A stretch of DNA of 58,368 bases from an uncultured Lachnospiraceae bacterium (lineage in GTDB: Bacteria; Bacillota; Clostridia; Lachnospirales; Lachnospiraceae), in the NCBI GenBank assembly GCA_910585965.1, contig CAJUHH010000020.1, forward strand, positions 1-58,368, read 5' to 3'. The position numbers and the translations under genes are program-made. Position 1 is the first letter of the stretch, and each line of letters begins with the position of its first letter. A model generated the notes under the pieces. It was not told the DNA's origin and ran no database searches. It saw nothing but the letters and a program-made list of their open reading frames with translations. Of this stretch, positions 26,611-34,636 are shown one piece after another.

Positions 26611-28128
26611 ATGGATGGCAATGAAAAAGACACGAAACAAAACAGCGTACAGAAGACCAAACGGAGCGCTAAACGGCGCAATCCTAATTTAAGGCTGGTT
26701 AAAAACGGGGATAAACCGATAAAAGATGAAAAACCATCCAAAGGAGGAACGGCCTCCTTTGGAAGGAGTGAAGCCGGGGAAAAGCAAAAAGCAGTCTCGA
26801 AAGAAAAGAAAGAGCCGGAAGGGGCAAAAAAGGCGGCGCAGAAGGAAAAGAAAGAGCCGGAAGGGGCAAAAAAGGCGGCGCAGAAGGAAAAGAAAAAGCC
26901 GGAAAGAACGGAAAAGGCCGTCCAGAAAGGGAAAAAAACCGCCCGCAAAGGAAAGAAAAAGAGCGGAAAGGAAAAGAAACCGGAAGAAGAAAAGAAATCC
27001 GGGGAAGGGAACGCGAAGAGGACAGGGAAGAAGGCCGCGCCGAAAGGGAATGCGGAAAAGCCGGAAGGAAAAGAGGAACCGAAGGAGAAAACAAAAGAAA
27101 ACGGGGAAAAAGCGGCATCGGAGGAAGAAACGAAGAACTCCGGGGAGAAAACGAAGCCGGAAGAAAAGGCAGAAAAGTCCGGGGAGAAAGCGAAGCCGGA
27201 AGAAAAAGCGAAATCAAAAGGAGAAACGAAAGAGGGCGGGAAAAAGGAAAACCCGGAAGGGGAAAAGAAGAAAACCGGGAAAAAAAAGAAAAAGACAGGG
27301 ACGGGAAAGGGAAAAAAACCGGTCAGGGAAAAGGCAGAAAAAAGAAAAAGCCGGAAAAAAGACAGGGATGTTTACCGGGACAAGCCGGAACTCGGAGAAT
27401 GGTTTGCCCAGCATAAAAGCTTGGTGATGATTGGCGCTACGGTGGCCGCATGCTGTGTTCTCCTGACAGGCATTTACTATTACATAACTACCGCGTATGA
27501 GGTGACGACGGTATATGTGGACGGCAATGTTCACTATACGAATGAAGAAGTCATGGATATGGTAATGGAAGGAAGATATGGGAATAATTCCCTCTATCTT
27601 GCTATGAAATACAAGGACAAAGGCGTAGAGGGAATACCTTTTGTGGAAAAAATGGATGTGAATATCCTTACGCCGAATACGATCCGCATCAGCGTATATG
27701 AAAAAGCGCTGGCTGGATATGTAGAATATCTTGGCAGATACATGTATTTTGACAGGGATGGAACGGTAGTGGAAAGTTCGGCGGAAAGAACCCGGGGAAT
27801 TCCACAGGTTACGGGACTCCATTTCGACTATGTGGTGGTGAACGAACCGCTGCCGGTGGAAAACGATGAGATTTTCAAGCGGATTCTGGACATTACCCAG
27901 CTTTTAAATAAATATGAACTCATGGCAGACAAGATATTTTTTGATTCTTCTTATGACCTGACTTTATTTTTTGAAGATGTCAGGGTGACGCTCGGTTCCA
28001 GCTCCGAAATCGACCAGAAGATCATAAAGTTAAAAAACATTCTTCCTGAACTGGAAGGGAAGAGCGGAACGCTGCAAATGGAGAACTATACGGAAGATAC
28101 CAAAAACATTACGTTTCGTCGGGAATAA
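26611..28128 (+). CDS. divIB: DivIB/FtsQ-type division protein with a long Lys/Glu-rich N-terminus
   Basis: Bitopic division protein, 505 aa, about twice the usual length. Residues 1 to about 262 are a low-complexity cytoplasmic tail of Lys and Glu. It includes three tandem 14-residue units of the type KEKKEPEGAKKAAQ (64-105); the first two come from near-identical 42-bp DNA repeats at 26800-26883. A membrane helix lies at about 270-291. The POTRA-like FtsQ domain follows from about 296 (VTTVYVDGNVHYTNEEV). FtsQ/DivIB works with FtsL and DivIC at the septum, and the position just before ftsZ fits. Confidence 0.88.
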   Translation: MDGNEKDTKQNSVQKTKRSAKRRNPNLRLVKNGDKPIKDEKPSKGGTASFGRSEAGEKQKAVSKEKKEPEGAKKAAQKEKKEPEGAKKAAQKEKKKPERTEKAVQKGKKTARKGKKKSGKEKKPEEEKKSGEGNAKRTGKKAAPKGNAEKPEGKEEPKEKTKENGEKAASEEETKNSGEKTKPEEKAEKSGEKAKPEEKAKSKGETKEGGKKENPEGEKKKTGKKKKKTGTGKGKKPVREKAEKRKSRKKDRDVYRDKPELGEWFAQHKSLVMIGATVAACCVLLTGIYYYITTAYEVTTVYVDGNVHYTNEEVMDMVMEGRYGNNSLYLAMKYKDKGVEGIPFVEKMDVNILTPNTIRISVYEKALAGYVEYLGRYMYFDRDGTVVESSAERTRGIPQVTGLHFDYVVVNEPLPVENDEIFKRILDITQLLNKYELMADKIFFDSSYDLTLFFEDVRVTLGSSSEIDQKIIKLKNILPELEGKSGTLQMENYTEDTKNITFRRE

Positions 28129-28183
28129 AATACAGATAAAATCCAAACGGAAAAAAAAGCCCATGAAAAAAGCGAAAAATGGG

Positions 28184-28212
28184 TTGCTAATTTGTTAAAA
28201 TAATTATATGAT
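28184..28212 (+). promoter_or_regulatory. SigA-type promoter of ftsZ
   Basis: TTGCTA (28184-28189), 17-bp spacer, TATGAT (28207-28212). It gives ftsZ its own start in the 159-nt gap after divIB, besides any read-through from the cluster. Confidence 0.65.
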
Positions 28213-28287
28213 AACATGTAGGAGTTTATCAGGGGTTCGGTATGAATACATAGCGAATGGAAAAGGGATAATGAAGGAGGTCACACC

Positions 28288-29490
28288 TTGCTTGAAATTA
28301 AGACAAACGAAGCTGAGGCTGCAGCAAAGATTATAGTAGTAGGGGTTGGCGGTGCAGGCAATAATGCTGTTAATAGAATGGTTGACGAAAACATAGACGG
28401 AGTAGAGTTTATAGGTATTAATACGGACAAGCAGGCTTTGCAGTTATGCAAAGCGCCCAGGCTTCTCCAGATCGGCGAAAAACTGACGAAAGGACTGGGA
28501 GCCGGCGCGAAGCCGGAGATCGGAGAGAAGGCTGCTGAAGAAAGCAGCGAAGAGATAACGGCGGCACTGAAAGGATCGGATATGGTTTTTGTCACCTGCG
28601 GCATGGGCGGCGGAACCGGAACCGGCGCGGCTCCTGTAGTAGCGAAGATTGCAAAGGATATGGGAATACTGACGGTGGGTGTTGTGACGAAGCCCTTCCG
28701 CTTTGAAGCGAAAGCCCGTATGGTAAACGCTTTAAATGGCATAGAGAGAATTAAGGGCAATGTGGATACGCTTATCGTGATACCGAACGATAAGCTGTTA
28801 GAGATCGTGGACAGGCGTACGACGATGCCGGATGCCCTGAAGAAAGCGGACGAAGTTTTACAGCAGGCAGTACAAGGAATTACCGATCTGATCAACGTGC
28901 CTGCGATCATCAACTTGGATTTCGCCGATGTACAGACTGTTATGAAGGATAAAGGCATCGCCCATATCGGCATCGGTTATGGCAAAGGCGATGATAAAGC
29001 GAGCGAAGCCGTTAAGATGGCGGTGGAAAGCCCTCTTCTGGAAACCACGATATCCGGGGCGACCCATGTTATTATCAATGTGTCCGGCGATATTACGCTG
29101 GCGGATGCGGCAGACGCAGTGGATTATGTACAGAACCTTGCCGGTGACGAAGTAAACATTATTTTCGGCGCGATGTACGATGCAAATAAGGCGGACACTT
29201 GTACGATTACGGTGATCGCGACAGGGCTGGAGGATGCGGCTTCTAAGGCGGCATCGGGATTTTCTGCCTATAAGCCGGGATACATTTCCCCTTCTGCTTT
29301 GCAGGGAAAAACTTCCAGAGGGGCAGGGATGTCAATGCCTGGGGCAGCAGGCCAGGGTTTTGGCATGACTCCGAATAATATGGGAACGACGCCATTAAAG
29401 AATATCCCCGGCATCAACAAGCCTGGAGATATCAGAAGCACTGTGGAGGAGAAAACGCTTAAGATTCCTGATTTTCTGCAGAGGAAGTAG
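28288..29490 (+). CDS. ftsZ: Cell division protein FtsZ
   Basis: Tubulin-like GTPase, 400 aa, forming the division ring. The N-terminal GTP site starts IIVVGVGGAGNNAVNRM, the tubulin signature GGGTGTGAAP is present, and the synergy loop contains NLDFADV. A Gly/Met-rich linker leads to the conserved C-terminal peptide IPDFLQRK, which docks membrane tethers. The start is TTG 28288, seven bases after AAGGAGG. No ftsA is next to it, so the tether must be coded elsewhere or be another protein such as SepF. Confidence 0.97.
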   Translation: MLEIKTNEAEAAAKIIVVGVGGAGNNAVNRMVDENIDGVEFIGINTDKQALQLCKAPRLLQIGEKLTKGLGAGAKPEIGEKAAEESSEEITAALKGSDMVFVTCGMGGGTGTGAAPVVAKIAKDMGILTVGVVTKPFRFEAKARMVNALNGIERIKGNVDTLIVIPNDKLLEIVDRRTTMPDALKKADEVLQQAVQGITDLINVPAIINLDFADVQTVMKDKGIAHIGIGYGKGDDKASEAVKMAVESPLLETTISGATHVIINVSGDITLADAADAVDYVQNLAGDEVNIIFGAMYDANKADTCTITVIATGLEDAASKAASGFSAYKPGYISPSALQGKTSRGAGMSMPGAAGQGFGMTPNNMGTTPLKNIPGINKPGDIRSTVEEKTLKIPDFLQRK

Positions 29491-29517
29491 GATTGTATTA
29501 TACATAGTGGATTTTGG

Positions 29518-29547
29518 GAGCTGGCTGATGGCCGGCTCTTTTTTTGC
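29518..29547 (+). terminator. Intrinsic terminator after ftsZ
   Basis: GAGCTGGC pairs with GGCCGGCTC around TGAT (from 29518), followed by seven T. It ends the division cluster 28 nt after the ftsZ stop. Confidence 0.8.
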
Positions 29548-29580
29548 GCCGAGGGGGAACAAGAGGGGGAACAAGAGGAA

Positions 29581-29851
29581 GGAACAAGAATCCGGCATGG
29601 AAAGGGAAGCGGGGCATCCGGCGGAGGGGAGCCTGGGGGAAGGGCGGGCGGGAAGTTGTGTAAACTCTATTGCACGAAGCATTCCGATGAACCTCTGAAA
29701 GCAAAAATCGTGTTCAGCAGGGGCTTCCACGATTTTTTGAGTTTCATCTCCATCGTGCAGAAGCCGTTTACACAATCTTCCCGCCCGCCCTTCCCCCAGG
29801 CTCCCCTCCGCCGGATGCCCCGCTTCCCTTTCCATGCCGGATTCTTGTTCC
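29581..29851. repeat. Giant inverted repeat 1 (271 nt hairpin)
   Basis: The arms 29581-29665 and 29766-29851 are exact reverse complements over 85 bp except for one single-base bulge. The inner 100 nt also pair in blocks: TGCACGA with TCGTGCA, GATGAA with TTCATC, and AAAAATCGTG with CACGATTTTT at the tip. The whole element is thus one long rod. The arms are very G+C-rich. Just before the left arm, GGGGGAACAAGA-like units repeat three times. No transposase or open reading frame of note is inside. It could be a MITE-like element, a structured RNA or a DNA cruciform. Confidence 0.9.
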
Positions 29852-29994
29852 CATCTGTCCCGATAGAATGTGGATGAGACTTATTTACATAAATTAAATA
29901 GTGAAAATCAATCCAAGTGTAAATTAGTCTAAGCCTAAACGGAGCCAAGCATAAATCAAATTCGGGTGGGAAATTTGGCTTGCCGTTGGGATGG

Positions 29995-30341
29995 GGATTG
30001 GGGGATTGCTGTGGGGCTGGTGCTGTGGTTGGCGCTGAGGACGGGGGCGACTGGCCGGGGGCTGGCAGGGCGGGATTTCCTGCTGTTGCGTACAATCAGC
30101 AATTTTACTTATGAAATGGTCAAAAACCCAGGGTGAAATTGCCATGGATGGCAATTTCAGGAAAAGGGGGCATGGATGCCCCTTTTTTCCGACCCGATCG
30201 GTTTAACAACATCGCCCCATTTCATTAGTAAAATCTGATTGGAAGCTCCAGCAGGAAATCCCGCTCCTTGCCAGCCCCCGGCCAGTCGCCCCCGTCCTCA
30301 GCGCCAACCACAGCACCAGCCCCGCAGCAATCCCCCAATCC
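29995..30341. repeat. Giant inverted repeat 2 (347 nt hairpin)
   Basis: The arms 29995-30119 and 30217-30341 pair over about 125 nt. The outer 85 or so are almost perfect and the inner part is more diverged. Two smaller hairpins sit in the head: TGAAATTGCC/GGCAATTTCA (30134-30159) and a GGGGCAT/ATGCCCC stem ending in six T (30162-30188). Both have CATGGATG at the loop. The sequence is unrelated to repeat 1, but size and build are alike. Between the two elements (29852-29994) is A+T-rich DNA without a gene. Together they fill most of the 950-nt gap from ftsZ to the FIST gene. Confidence 0.9.
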
Positions 30342-30363
30342 TTACCTTACTCATCAAAAAAGA

Positions 30364-30393
30364 TTGACGGCCTCATTTGTTTTCAAGTATAAT
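30364..30393 (+). promoter_or_regulatory. SigA-type promoter of the FIST gene
   Basis: TTGACG (30364-30369), 18-bp spacer, consensus TATAAT (30388-30393). It begins 22 nt after the right arm of giant repeat 2. Confidence 0.75.
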
Positions 30394-30443
30394 CAAAAAT
30401 ATATGTGATACCAAATACAAAAAGGAAAAGGAGAAGCGGCAGT

Positions 30444-31499
30444 ATGAAGCAGTTTTTTGGTATGAGCCAGGGCGGGAATCTCGCGGAAGCGGTAAACGGA
30501 CTGAAGAATCCGCAGTTTATTATGCTGTTTTCGAACAATTCCCAGTTTGAAGACCACGTAAAAGCCCTGGAAAAACTATATCCGAATATTCCGAGCATTG
30601 GCTGTATCGGGATGAGTTATGATACCAGAATCGTAGAAAAGGGGGTCGGCGTCGTAGCTTTTTATGACGGGGTCAGCGCGACGGCCAATGCGCTGGAACA
30701 GGTATCCGTCATGCCGGTGAAGTATATTCGCCGTATGGAAGAGGATATGAAAAAAGTAAACGGCTCGCAGCAGGATACGGTATGCATCGATTTCTGCACG
30801 GGGAATGATGCCTGCGCGCTGACGACGATTGATACTGCGTTAAAGCAAAAAGGCATTTCTCTTGTGGGCGGAACAGGGGATGGTGGAAAAGTATCCGCCA
30901 ACGGAAAGATTTATGAGGACTCTGTTGTTTACGGCCTGGTGAAAAACCATGGCGGGCGGGTCAAGACCTATAAGGAAAATATTTACCACCAGCTCGGGAA
31001 TTACCGTTTTATCGCTTCCCAGACGGACAGGGCGAAGTACATAATCGGGGCATTGAACGGGAAGCCGGCGAAACAAGTTTACCAGAGCATTCTTCATGTG
31101 ACGGATGAACAGATACTGACACAGACGTTCCAGAATCCTTTTGGTAAGATTAACGGGGATGATACCTGCATTATTTCCATTAAAGAAGTGGATGGAAATG
31201 CGCTGGCATGCTTCCGGCAGGTCAATGATTCCGATGTTTTGATTTTGCTGGAACTGGGCGATTACCAGGCCATCACGAGGGAGACGATCCGGGCCATCTG
31301 CAGGGATTTCCCGAGGCGTTCGGCTGTTTTCTCCGTGAACTGTTTGTTCCGTTATAAACTGTTTTCCGAGCGGAATTATATGCAGACCTATCTCCAGGAA
31401 ATGTCCAGGCTGGGAAGCCATGCCGGGCTCGTCGGATATGGGGAGCATTATAATAACCGTTTTGTCAACCAGTCCATGACTTGCGTAGTATTTGAATAA
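30444..31499 (+). CDS. FIST-domain sensor protein
   Basis: Soluble protein of 351 aa with FIST N- and C-domain features: a segment with GCIGMSYDTRIVEKGVGVV near the start, SLVGGTGDGGKVS in the middle and a C-terminal part ending GLVGYGEHYNNRFVNQSMT. FIST domains are predicted small-ligand sensors tied to signal transduction. No membrane helix or signal peptide is seen. The next gene, 14 nt away, is a soluble chemoreceptor-like protein, so FIST may sense and that protein relay. ATG 30444 is preceded by AAAGGAG. The ligand is unknown. Confidence 0.83.
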   Translation: MKQFFGMSQGGNLAEAVNGLKNPQFIMLFSNNSQFEDHVKALEKLYPNIPSIGCIGMSYDTRIVEKGVGVVAFYDGVSATANALEQVSVMPVKYIRRMEEDMKKVNGSQQDTVCIDFCTGNDACALTTIDTALKQKGISLVGGTGDGGKVSANGKIYEDSVVYGLVKNHGGRVKTYKENIYHQLGNYRFIASQTDRAKYIIGALNGKPAKQVYQSILHVTDEQILTQTFQNPFGKINGDDTCIISIKEVDGNALACFRQVNDSDVLILLELGDYQAITRETIRAICRDFPRRSAVFSVNCLFRYKLFSERNYMQTYLQEMSRLGSHAGLVGYGEHYNNRFVNQSMTCVVFE

Positions 31500-31513
31500 A
31501 GGAGGAAAATAGG

Positions 31514-32458
31514 ATGTTGTCGAAGAAAAACCGGCAGAAGCCGGGGCAGGTGCGCCATAATGAAAAAAGCCTTTATCCGGTACTGTATGTGACAGAGCAT
31601 TTAAAAGATTATAAGGAAGAGCTGATCAGCAAGGAAGTGGAATCGCTGTGGGAACTGACCATGGTCGGCAATTCTTTTTCCAATGTGTTGAAAAAAGCGG
31701 ATAATTTCCAGACACAGCTTTCAAATTTCGGGCAGTCGTTTTCCAGCATCAACGACACGGCAGAACAGTTTTCGGAAGTAAAAAGCTCCATCGCCCAAAC
31801 AGTGTCAGAGACTCAGGAAAAGGTGGAAGAACTGAAACAGACTTCCATGACGATCGAGCAGTCCTATGTGGAAATGGAGCATACTTTTGAACAGCTCCAG
31901 ACGGCGGTAAAAGGCATCCGCCAGTGCATCAACAAGATTGTAACGATTGCGGATGAAACAAATATCCTTGCGATCAACGCATCCATTGAAGCATCCCGGG
32001 CCGGCGAAGACGGAAAAGGATTTGCCGTAGTTGCGGCAAAGGTAAAAGAGCTTGCGGAAGAAATCAAAGGGCTTGCCAATGAAGCGGATTCCGGCATCCA
32101 TAACGTGGAGTCCGATGCGAACCTCCTGAATAAGAGCATTGCCGCATCGGCGAAGGATCTCGGGGAAGGTACCGGCATTGTAAATGCTACTTATGATTCT
32201 TTCCATCAAATTACGGAAGCTGCGGAAGGAGCTTCCCTGGTACAAGCGGAAATCGCTGGAGTTATTGAGAATTCCCAGAACGAACTGCAGACCGTCTGCC
32301 AGTTTTTTGATGAAATCAGGGGACAGTACCAGGAAGTCGTGAAACATATTAACCGTGCCAGCAGCCTTGGCACGACGAAAAGCGCTATGTTTGAAGATAT
32401 TGACAATATGTTGTCCCAGATTCCGGCCATCATTATGGATCCGAATCCGGAAACGTAA
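31514..32458 (+). CDS. Soluble methyl-accepting-chemotaxis-like signalling protein
   Basis: Cytoplasmic protein of 314 aa without membrane helices. After about 60 unrecognised residues it is a long coiled coil with the conserved receptor hairpin tip: ADETNILAINASIEASRAGE followed by GKGFAVVAAKVKELAEE. It is shorter than full receptors and has no HAMP domain. It lies 14 nt after the FIST gene with a good AGGAGG-type site, so the two probably act together. No cheA, cheW or cheY is in the window. Confidence 0.87.
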   Translation: MLSKKNRQKPGQVRHNEKSLYPVLYVTEHLKDYKEELISKEVESLWELTMVGNSFSNVLKKADNFQTQLSNFGQSFSSINDTAEQFSEVKSSIAQTVSETQEKVEELKQTSMTIEQSYVEMEHTFEQLQTAVKGIRQCINKIVTIADETNILAINASIEASRAGEDGKGFAVVAAKVKELAEEIKGLANEADSGIHNVESDANLLNKSIAASAKDLGEGTGIVNATYDSFHQITEAAEGASLVQAEIAGVIENSQNELQTVCQFFDEIRGQYQEVVKHINRASSLGTTKSAMFEDIDNMLSQIPAIIMDPNPET

Positions 32459-32485
32459 AGAAAAATGAAAAGGGAAAGATAAAGG

Positions 32486-32512
32486 GTCGGCCGCCAGGCC
32501 GGCTCTTTTTTT
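32486..32512 (+). terminator. Intrinsic terminator after the FIST/receptor pair
   Basis: GTCGGCC (32486-32492) pairs with GGCCGGC (32497-32503), one G-T pair, GCCA loop, then TCTTTTTTT. The end of its T-run touches the first Spo0A-like box. Confidence 0.8.
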
Positions 32513-32586
32513 GTCGAATCCAGCGGCGAATGACACAGGCGGGGTGCGCCTTTTTGACAAAAAAAGCGGACAATACTTTATATAAT
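32512..32586 (+). promoter_or_regulatory. Spo0A-type promoter of spoIIGA-sigE
   Basis: A perfect 0A box TGTCGAA is at 32512-32518 and a second, weaker CGGCGAA at 32524-32530. Downstream is TTGACA (32554-32559) and TATAAT (32581-32586), 21 bp apart. The Bacillus subtilis spoIIG promoter also has near-consensus elements too far apart (22 bp) and needs Spo0A-P to fire. The match in layout supports the same control here. Confidence 0.7.
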
Positions 32587-32629
32587 GGTTGCTAAAGGGA
32601 GGTGACGGACAGGAGGATGGAGACAGCAT

Positions 32630-33433
32630 ATATATGAAGTTTACGTTGACAGCCTTTTTCTCATAAATTTTGTTATGAACCTGTATTTTTACACGCTCCT
32701 GTCCAGGACACTGAAGCGCACTGCCACGCGCCTTCGGATCATAGGAGGGAGCGCGGTAGGGGCGGCATTTTGCGTTTTGCTGATTTTTATGCCGGGCATT
32801 CCGGCAGTCATAAAACGGTATATCGGCCCGGCAGGGATCAGCATGGCGGCGGCAGCTGCCATCCTGCGGCTGGACAACGTGAAGATGGTATGGAAGGCGG
32901 CCGGCTATTTATCCGTTTACGCCTTTGCTTTTGGGGGGATCATGAAGTTTCTGTTTTCCAGCGTTCCGTTTTTCAGGGGAAAACAGGGGGAGATATGGTA
33001 CATATTAGGAGCGGGCATGCTCGGATACCAGGCAGTGTCCTGGTGGATCGCCCAGGCCGCTAAAAAAAGAGCGGCAGATATTTACAAGGTAAAACTGAGG
33101 GGAGAATATAATGAAATTGAATTGGACGCTTTGCTGGATACGGGAAACAGCCTGAGGGAGCCGGTCAGCGGGAAACCGGTCTCGGTCGTGGAGGAAGCGT
33201 GCCTGCTTCAGCTGGCAGGAATCAAAGCGCCGGAAAAGCTGAAAGCGATACCTTACCACAGCGTGGGCAGGAATCATGGCATTATGGAAGGATATGAAGT
33301 GCCTGAGATTGTGATTGAAGGCAAAGAAGAAAGCATGCGATGGCAGAAAGTAATCGTAGGAATCAGCAGAAATAAAATATCTGCAAACGGAAAATATCAG
33401 ATGATATTGCATCCGGATCTGTGCGGGCGATGA
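32630..33433 (+). CDS. spoIIGA: Sporulation sigma-E factor-processing peptidase SpoIIGA
   Basis: Membrane aspartic protease that cleaves pro-SigE in the mother cell. The N-terminal half has several membrane helices; the catalytic motif is LLDTGNSLREP near residue 157. The only normal start codon, ATG 32675, would cut into the first helix. Upstream, in frame, codons from 32633 still encode YEVYVDSLFLINFV, which is family-like, but only ATA at 32630 could start it, seven bases after GGAG. I therefore mark 32630 as the likely start (267 aa) with an unusual codon. A lost TA in the adjacent TA run is the alternative. sigE follows 12 nt later. Confidence 0.82.
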   Translation: MYEVYVDSLFLINFVMNLYFYTLLSRTLKRTATRLRIIGGSAVGAAFCVLLIFMPGIPAVIKRYIGPAGISMAAAAAILRLDNVKMVWKAAGYLSVYAFAFGGIMKFLFSSVPFFRGKQGEIWYILGAGMLGYQAVSWWIAQAAKKRAADIYKVKLRGEYNEIELDALLDTGNSLREPVSGKPVSVVEEACLLQLAGIKAPEKLKAIPYHSVGRNHGIMEGYEVPEIVIEGKEESMRWQKVIVGISRNKISANGKYQMILHPDLCGR

Positions 33434-33445
33434 AAGGAGGAAAAA

Positions 33446-34186
33446 ATGATTTTTAAAGTGGCGATACCTGGGAAGCTGCAGTTTAAAATAATTAAAAAAG
33501 AGCCTAATTTTTTTATGACAAAACAGGGGGATATCCATTATATAGGGGGGACGGAGGTTCTGCCGCCGCCTCTGGAAGCTACGAAAGAGAATGAAGTCAT
33601 TAACGACCTTGGGACGGAATATGAGGATGAAGCCAAGTCTATATTGATCGAACATAACCTGCGCTTGGTCGTATACATAGCGAAGAAGTTTGATAATACC
33701 GGCGTGGGGGTGGAGGATCTGATATCGATCGGCACGATAGGGCTGATAAAGTCCATCAATACCTTTAACCCTGAGAAAAACATTAAACTGGCGACTTATG
33801 CATCCCGGTGCATTGAGAATGAAATCTTAATGTACTTGAGAAGAAATAACAAGACAAAGCTGGAGGTTTCCATCGACGAACCTCTCAATGTGGACTGGGA
33901 CGGCAATGAACTGCTTTTGTCGGATATCCTCGGAACGGATGAAGATGTCATTTACCGCGATATTGAGAACGAAGTGGAAAGGAAGCTTTTGCTGAAAGCA
34001 ATCAATAAGCTGTCGGACAGGGAGAAGACCATTATTAATCTTCGTTTCGGCCTGGGAACGCCGGACGGGCAGGAAATGACCCAAAAAGAAGTGGCGGCAT
34101 TGCTCGGCATATCCCAGTCCTATATATCAAGGCTGGAGAAAAAAATCATGAAGCGGCTCAAAAGGGAGCTGATCCGGGAAGAATAA
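33446..34186 (+). CDS. sigE: RNA polymerase sporulation sigma factor SigE
   Basis: Early mother-cell sigma factor, 246 aa, made as an inactive precursor. The basic/hydrophobic pro-sequence covers about residues 1-27, ahead of the conserved IHYIGGTEVLPPPL. SpoIIGA, coded just upstream, would remove it. Region 2 (NLRLVVYIAKKF, ISIGTIGLIKS) and region 4 (QKEVAALLGISQSYISRLEKK) are intact. AAAGGAGG lies before ATG 33446. Confidence 0.97.
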   Translation: MIFKVAIPGKLQFKIIKKEPNFFMTKQGDIHYIGGTEVLPPPLEATKENEVINDLGTEYEDEAKSILIEHNLRLVVYIAKKFDNTGVGVEDLISIGTIGLIKSINTFNPEKNIKLATYASRCIENEILMYLRRNNKTKLEVSIDEPLNVDWDGNELLLSDILGTDEDVIYRDIENEVERKLLLKAINKLSDREKTIINLRFGLGTPDGQEMTQKEVAALLGISQSYISRLEKKIMKRLKRELIREE

Positions 34187-34206
34187 GCGCAGGGAAGGAA
34201 AACAGC

Positions 34207-34258
34207 ATCCGGGGATGGAAACGTTTGGAAGGGCGGTTTTGTCCCCGGATCGTTTTTT
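34207..34258. terminator. Terminator between sigE and the minus-strand ylmC/ymxH gene
   Basis: ATCCGGGGA (34207-34215) pairs perfectly with TCCCCGGAT (34242-34250), then CGTTTTTT. It overlaps the last codon of the minus-strand gene. A-rich sequence on the other side is weak, so it mainly serves sigE. Confidence 0.65.
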
Positions 34259-34490
34259 AACAGCATATATCGACGATAATAATATCGGGGCCGATTTTCC
34301 TGATATTTTTGAATGGAATGACATATTCCGGCTCGCTTCCGAACAGGCAGGAAAATTTGTTTTTGCCGGGAATGATGACTTTGCATATCTGGCCGGAGCA
34401 TTCGTCGAATTCCAGATCGCCGATTTTTCCAAGACATTTGCAGTCTTTCAGGTTGACGACTTCCTTACATTTTAATTCTGAAAAAAGCAT
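34257..34490 (-). CDS. YlmC/YmxH-family sporulation protein (PRC-barrel)
   Basis: Small protein of 77 aa with the YlmC/YmxH type PRC-barrel pattern: MLFSELKCKEVVNLKDC, then a GKIGDLEFDE strand, and CKVIIPG. Such genes are found near sigE and sigG in spore-formers, but the role is unclear. It is coded opposite to its neighbours, between sigE and sigG. On its strand GAGG lies just before ATG 34490. Confidence 0.8.
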   Translation of the reverse strand: MLFSELKCKEVVNLKDCKCLGKIGDLEFDECSGQICKVIIPGKNKFSCLFGSEPEYVIPFKNIRKIGPDIIIVDICC

Positions 34491-34636
34491 AATACCTCAT
34501 CCTGAATATACTTACCATAACATATGCATCTGCCGGGATAATTGATTCCGGTACAAGTCGATTGGGATGTATAATTTTTTCCTTTTTGGTGCATCATTTT
34601 TAATAGCCGGAAAAAAATGTTTGCAGGAGGCGTAAG

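Noticed and set aside
26726..27427. Lys/Arg-rich + strand open frame
   Set aside because: It is the shifted frame of the low-complexity divIB tail.
29581..30341. Insertion sequence or retron
   Set aside because: No transposase or reverse transcriptase in or near the hairpins, and no clear target-site duplication.
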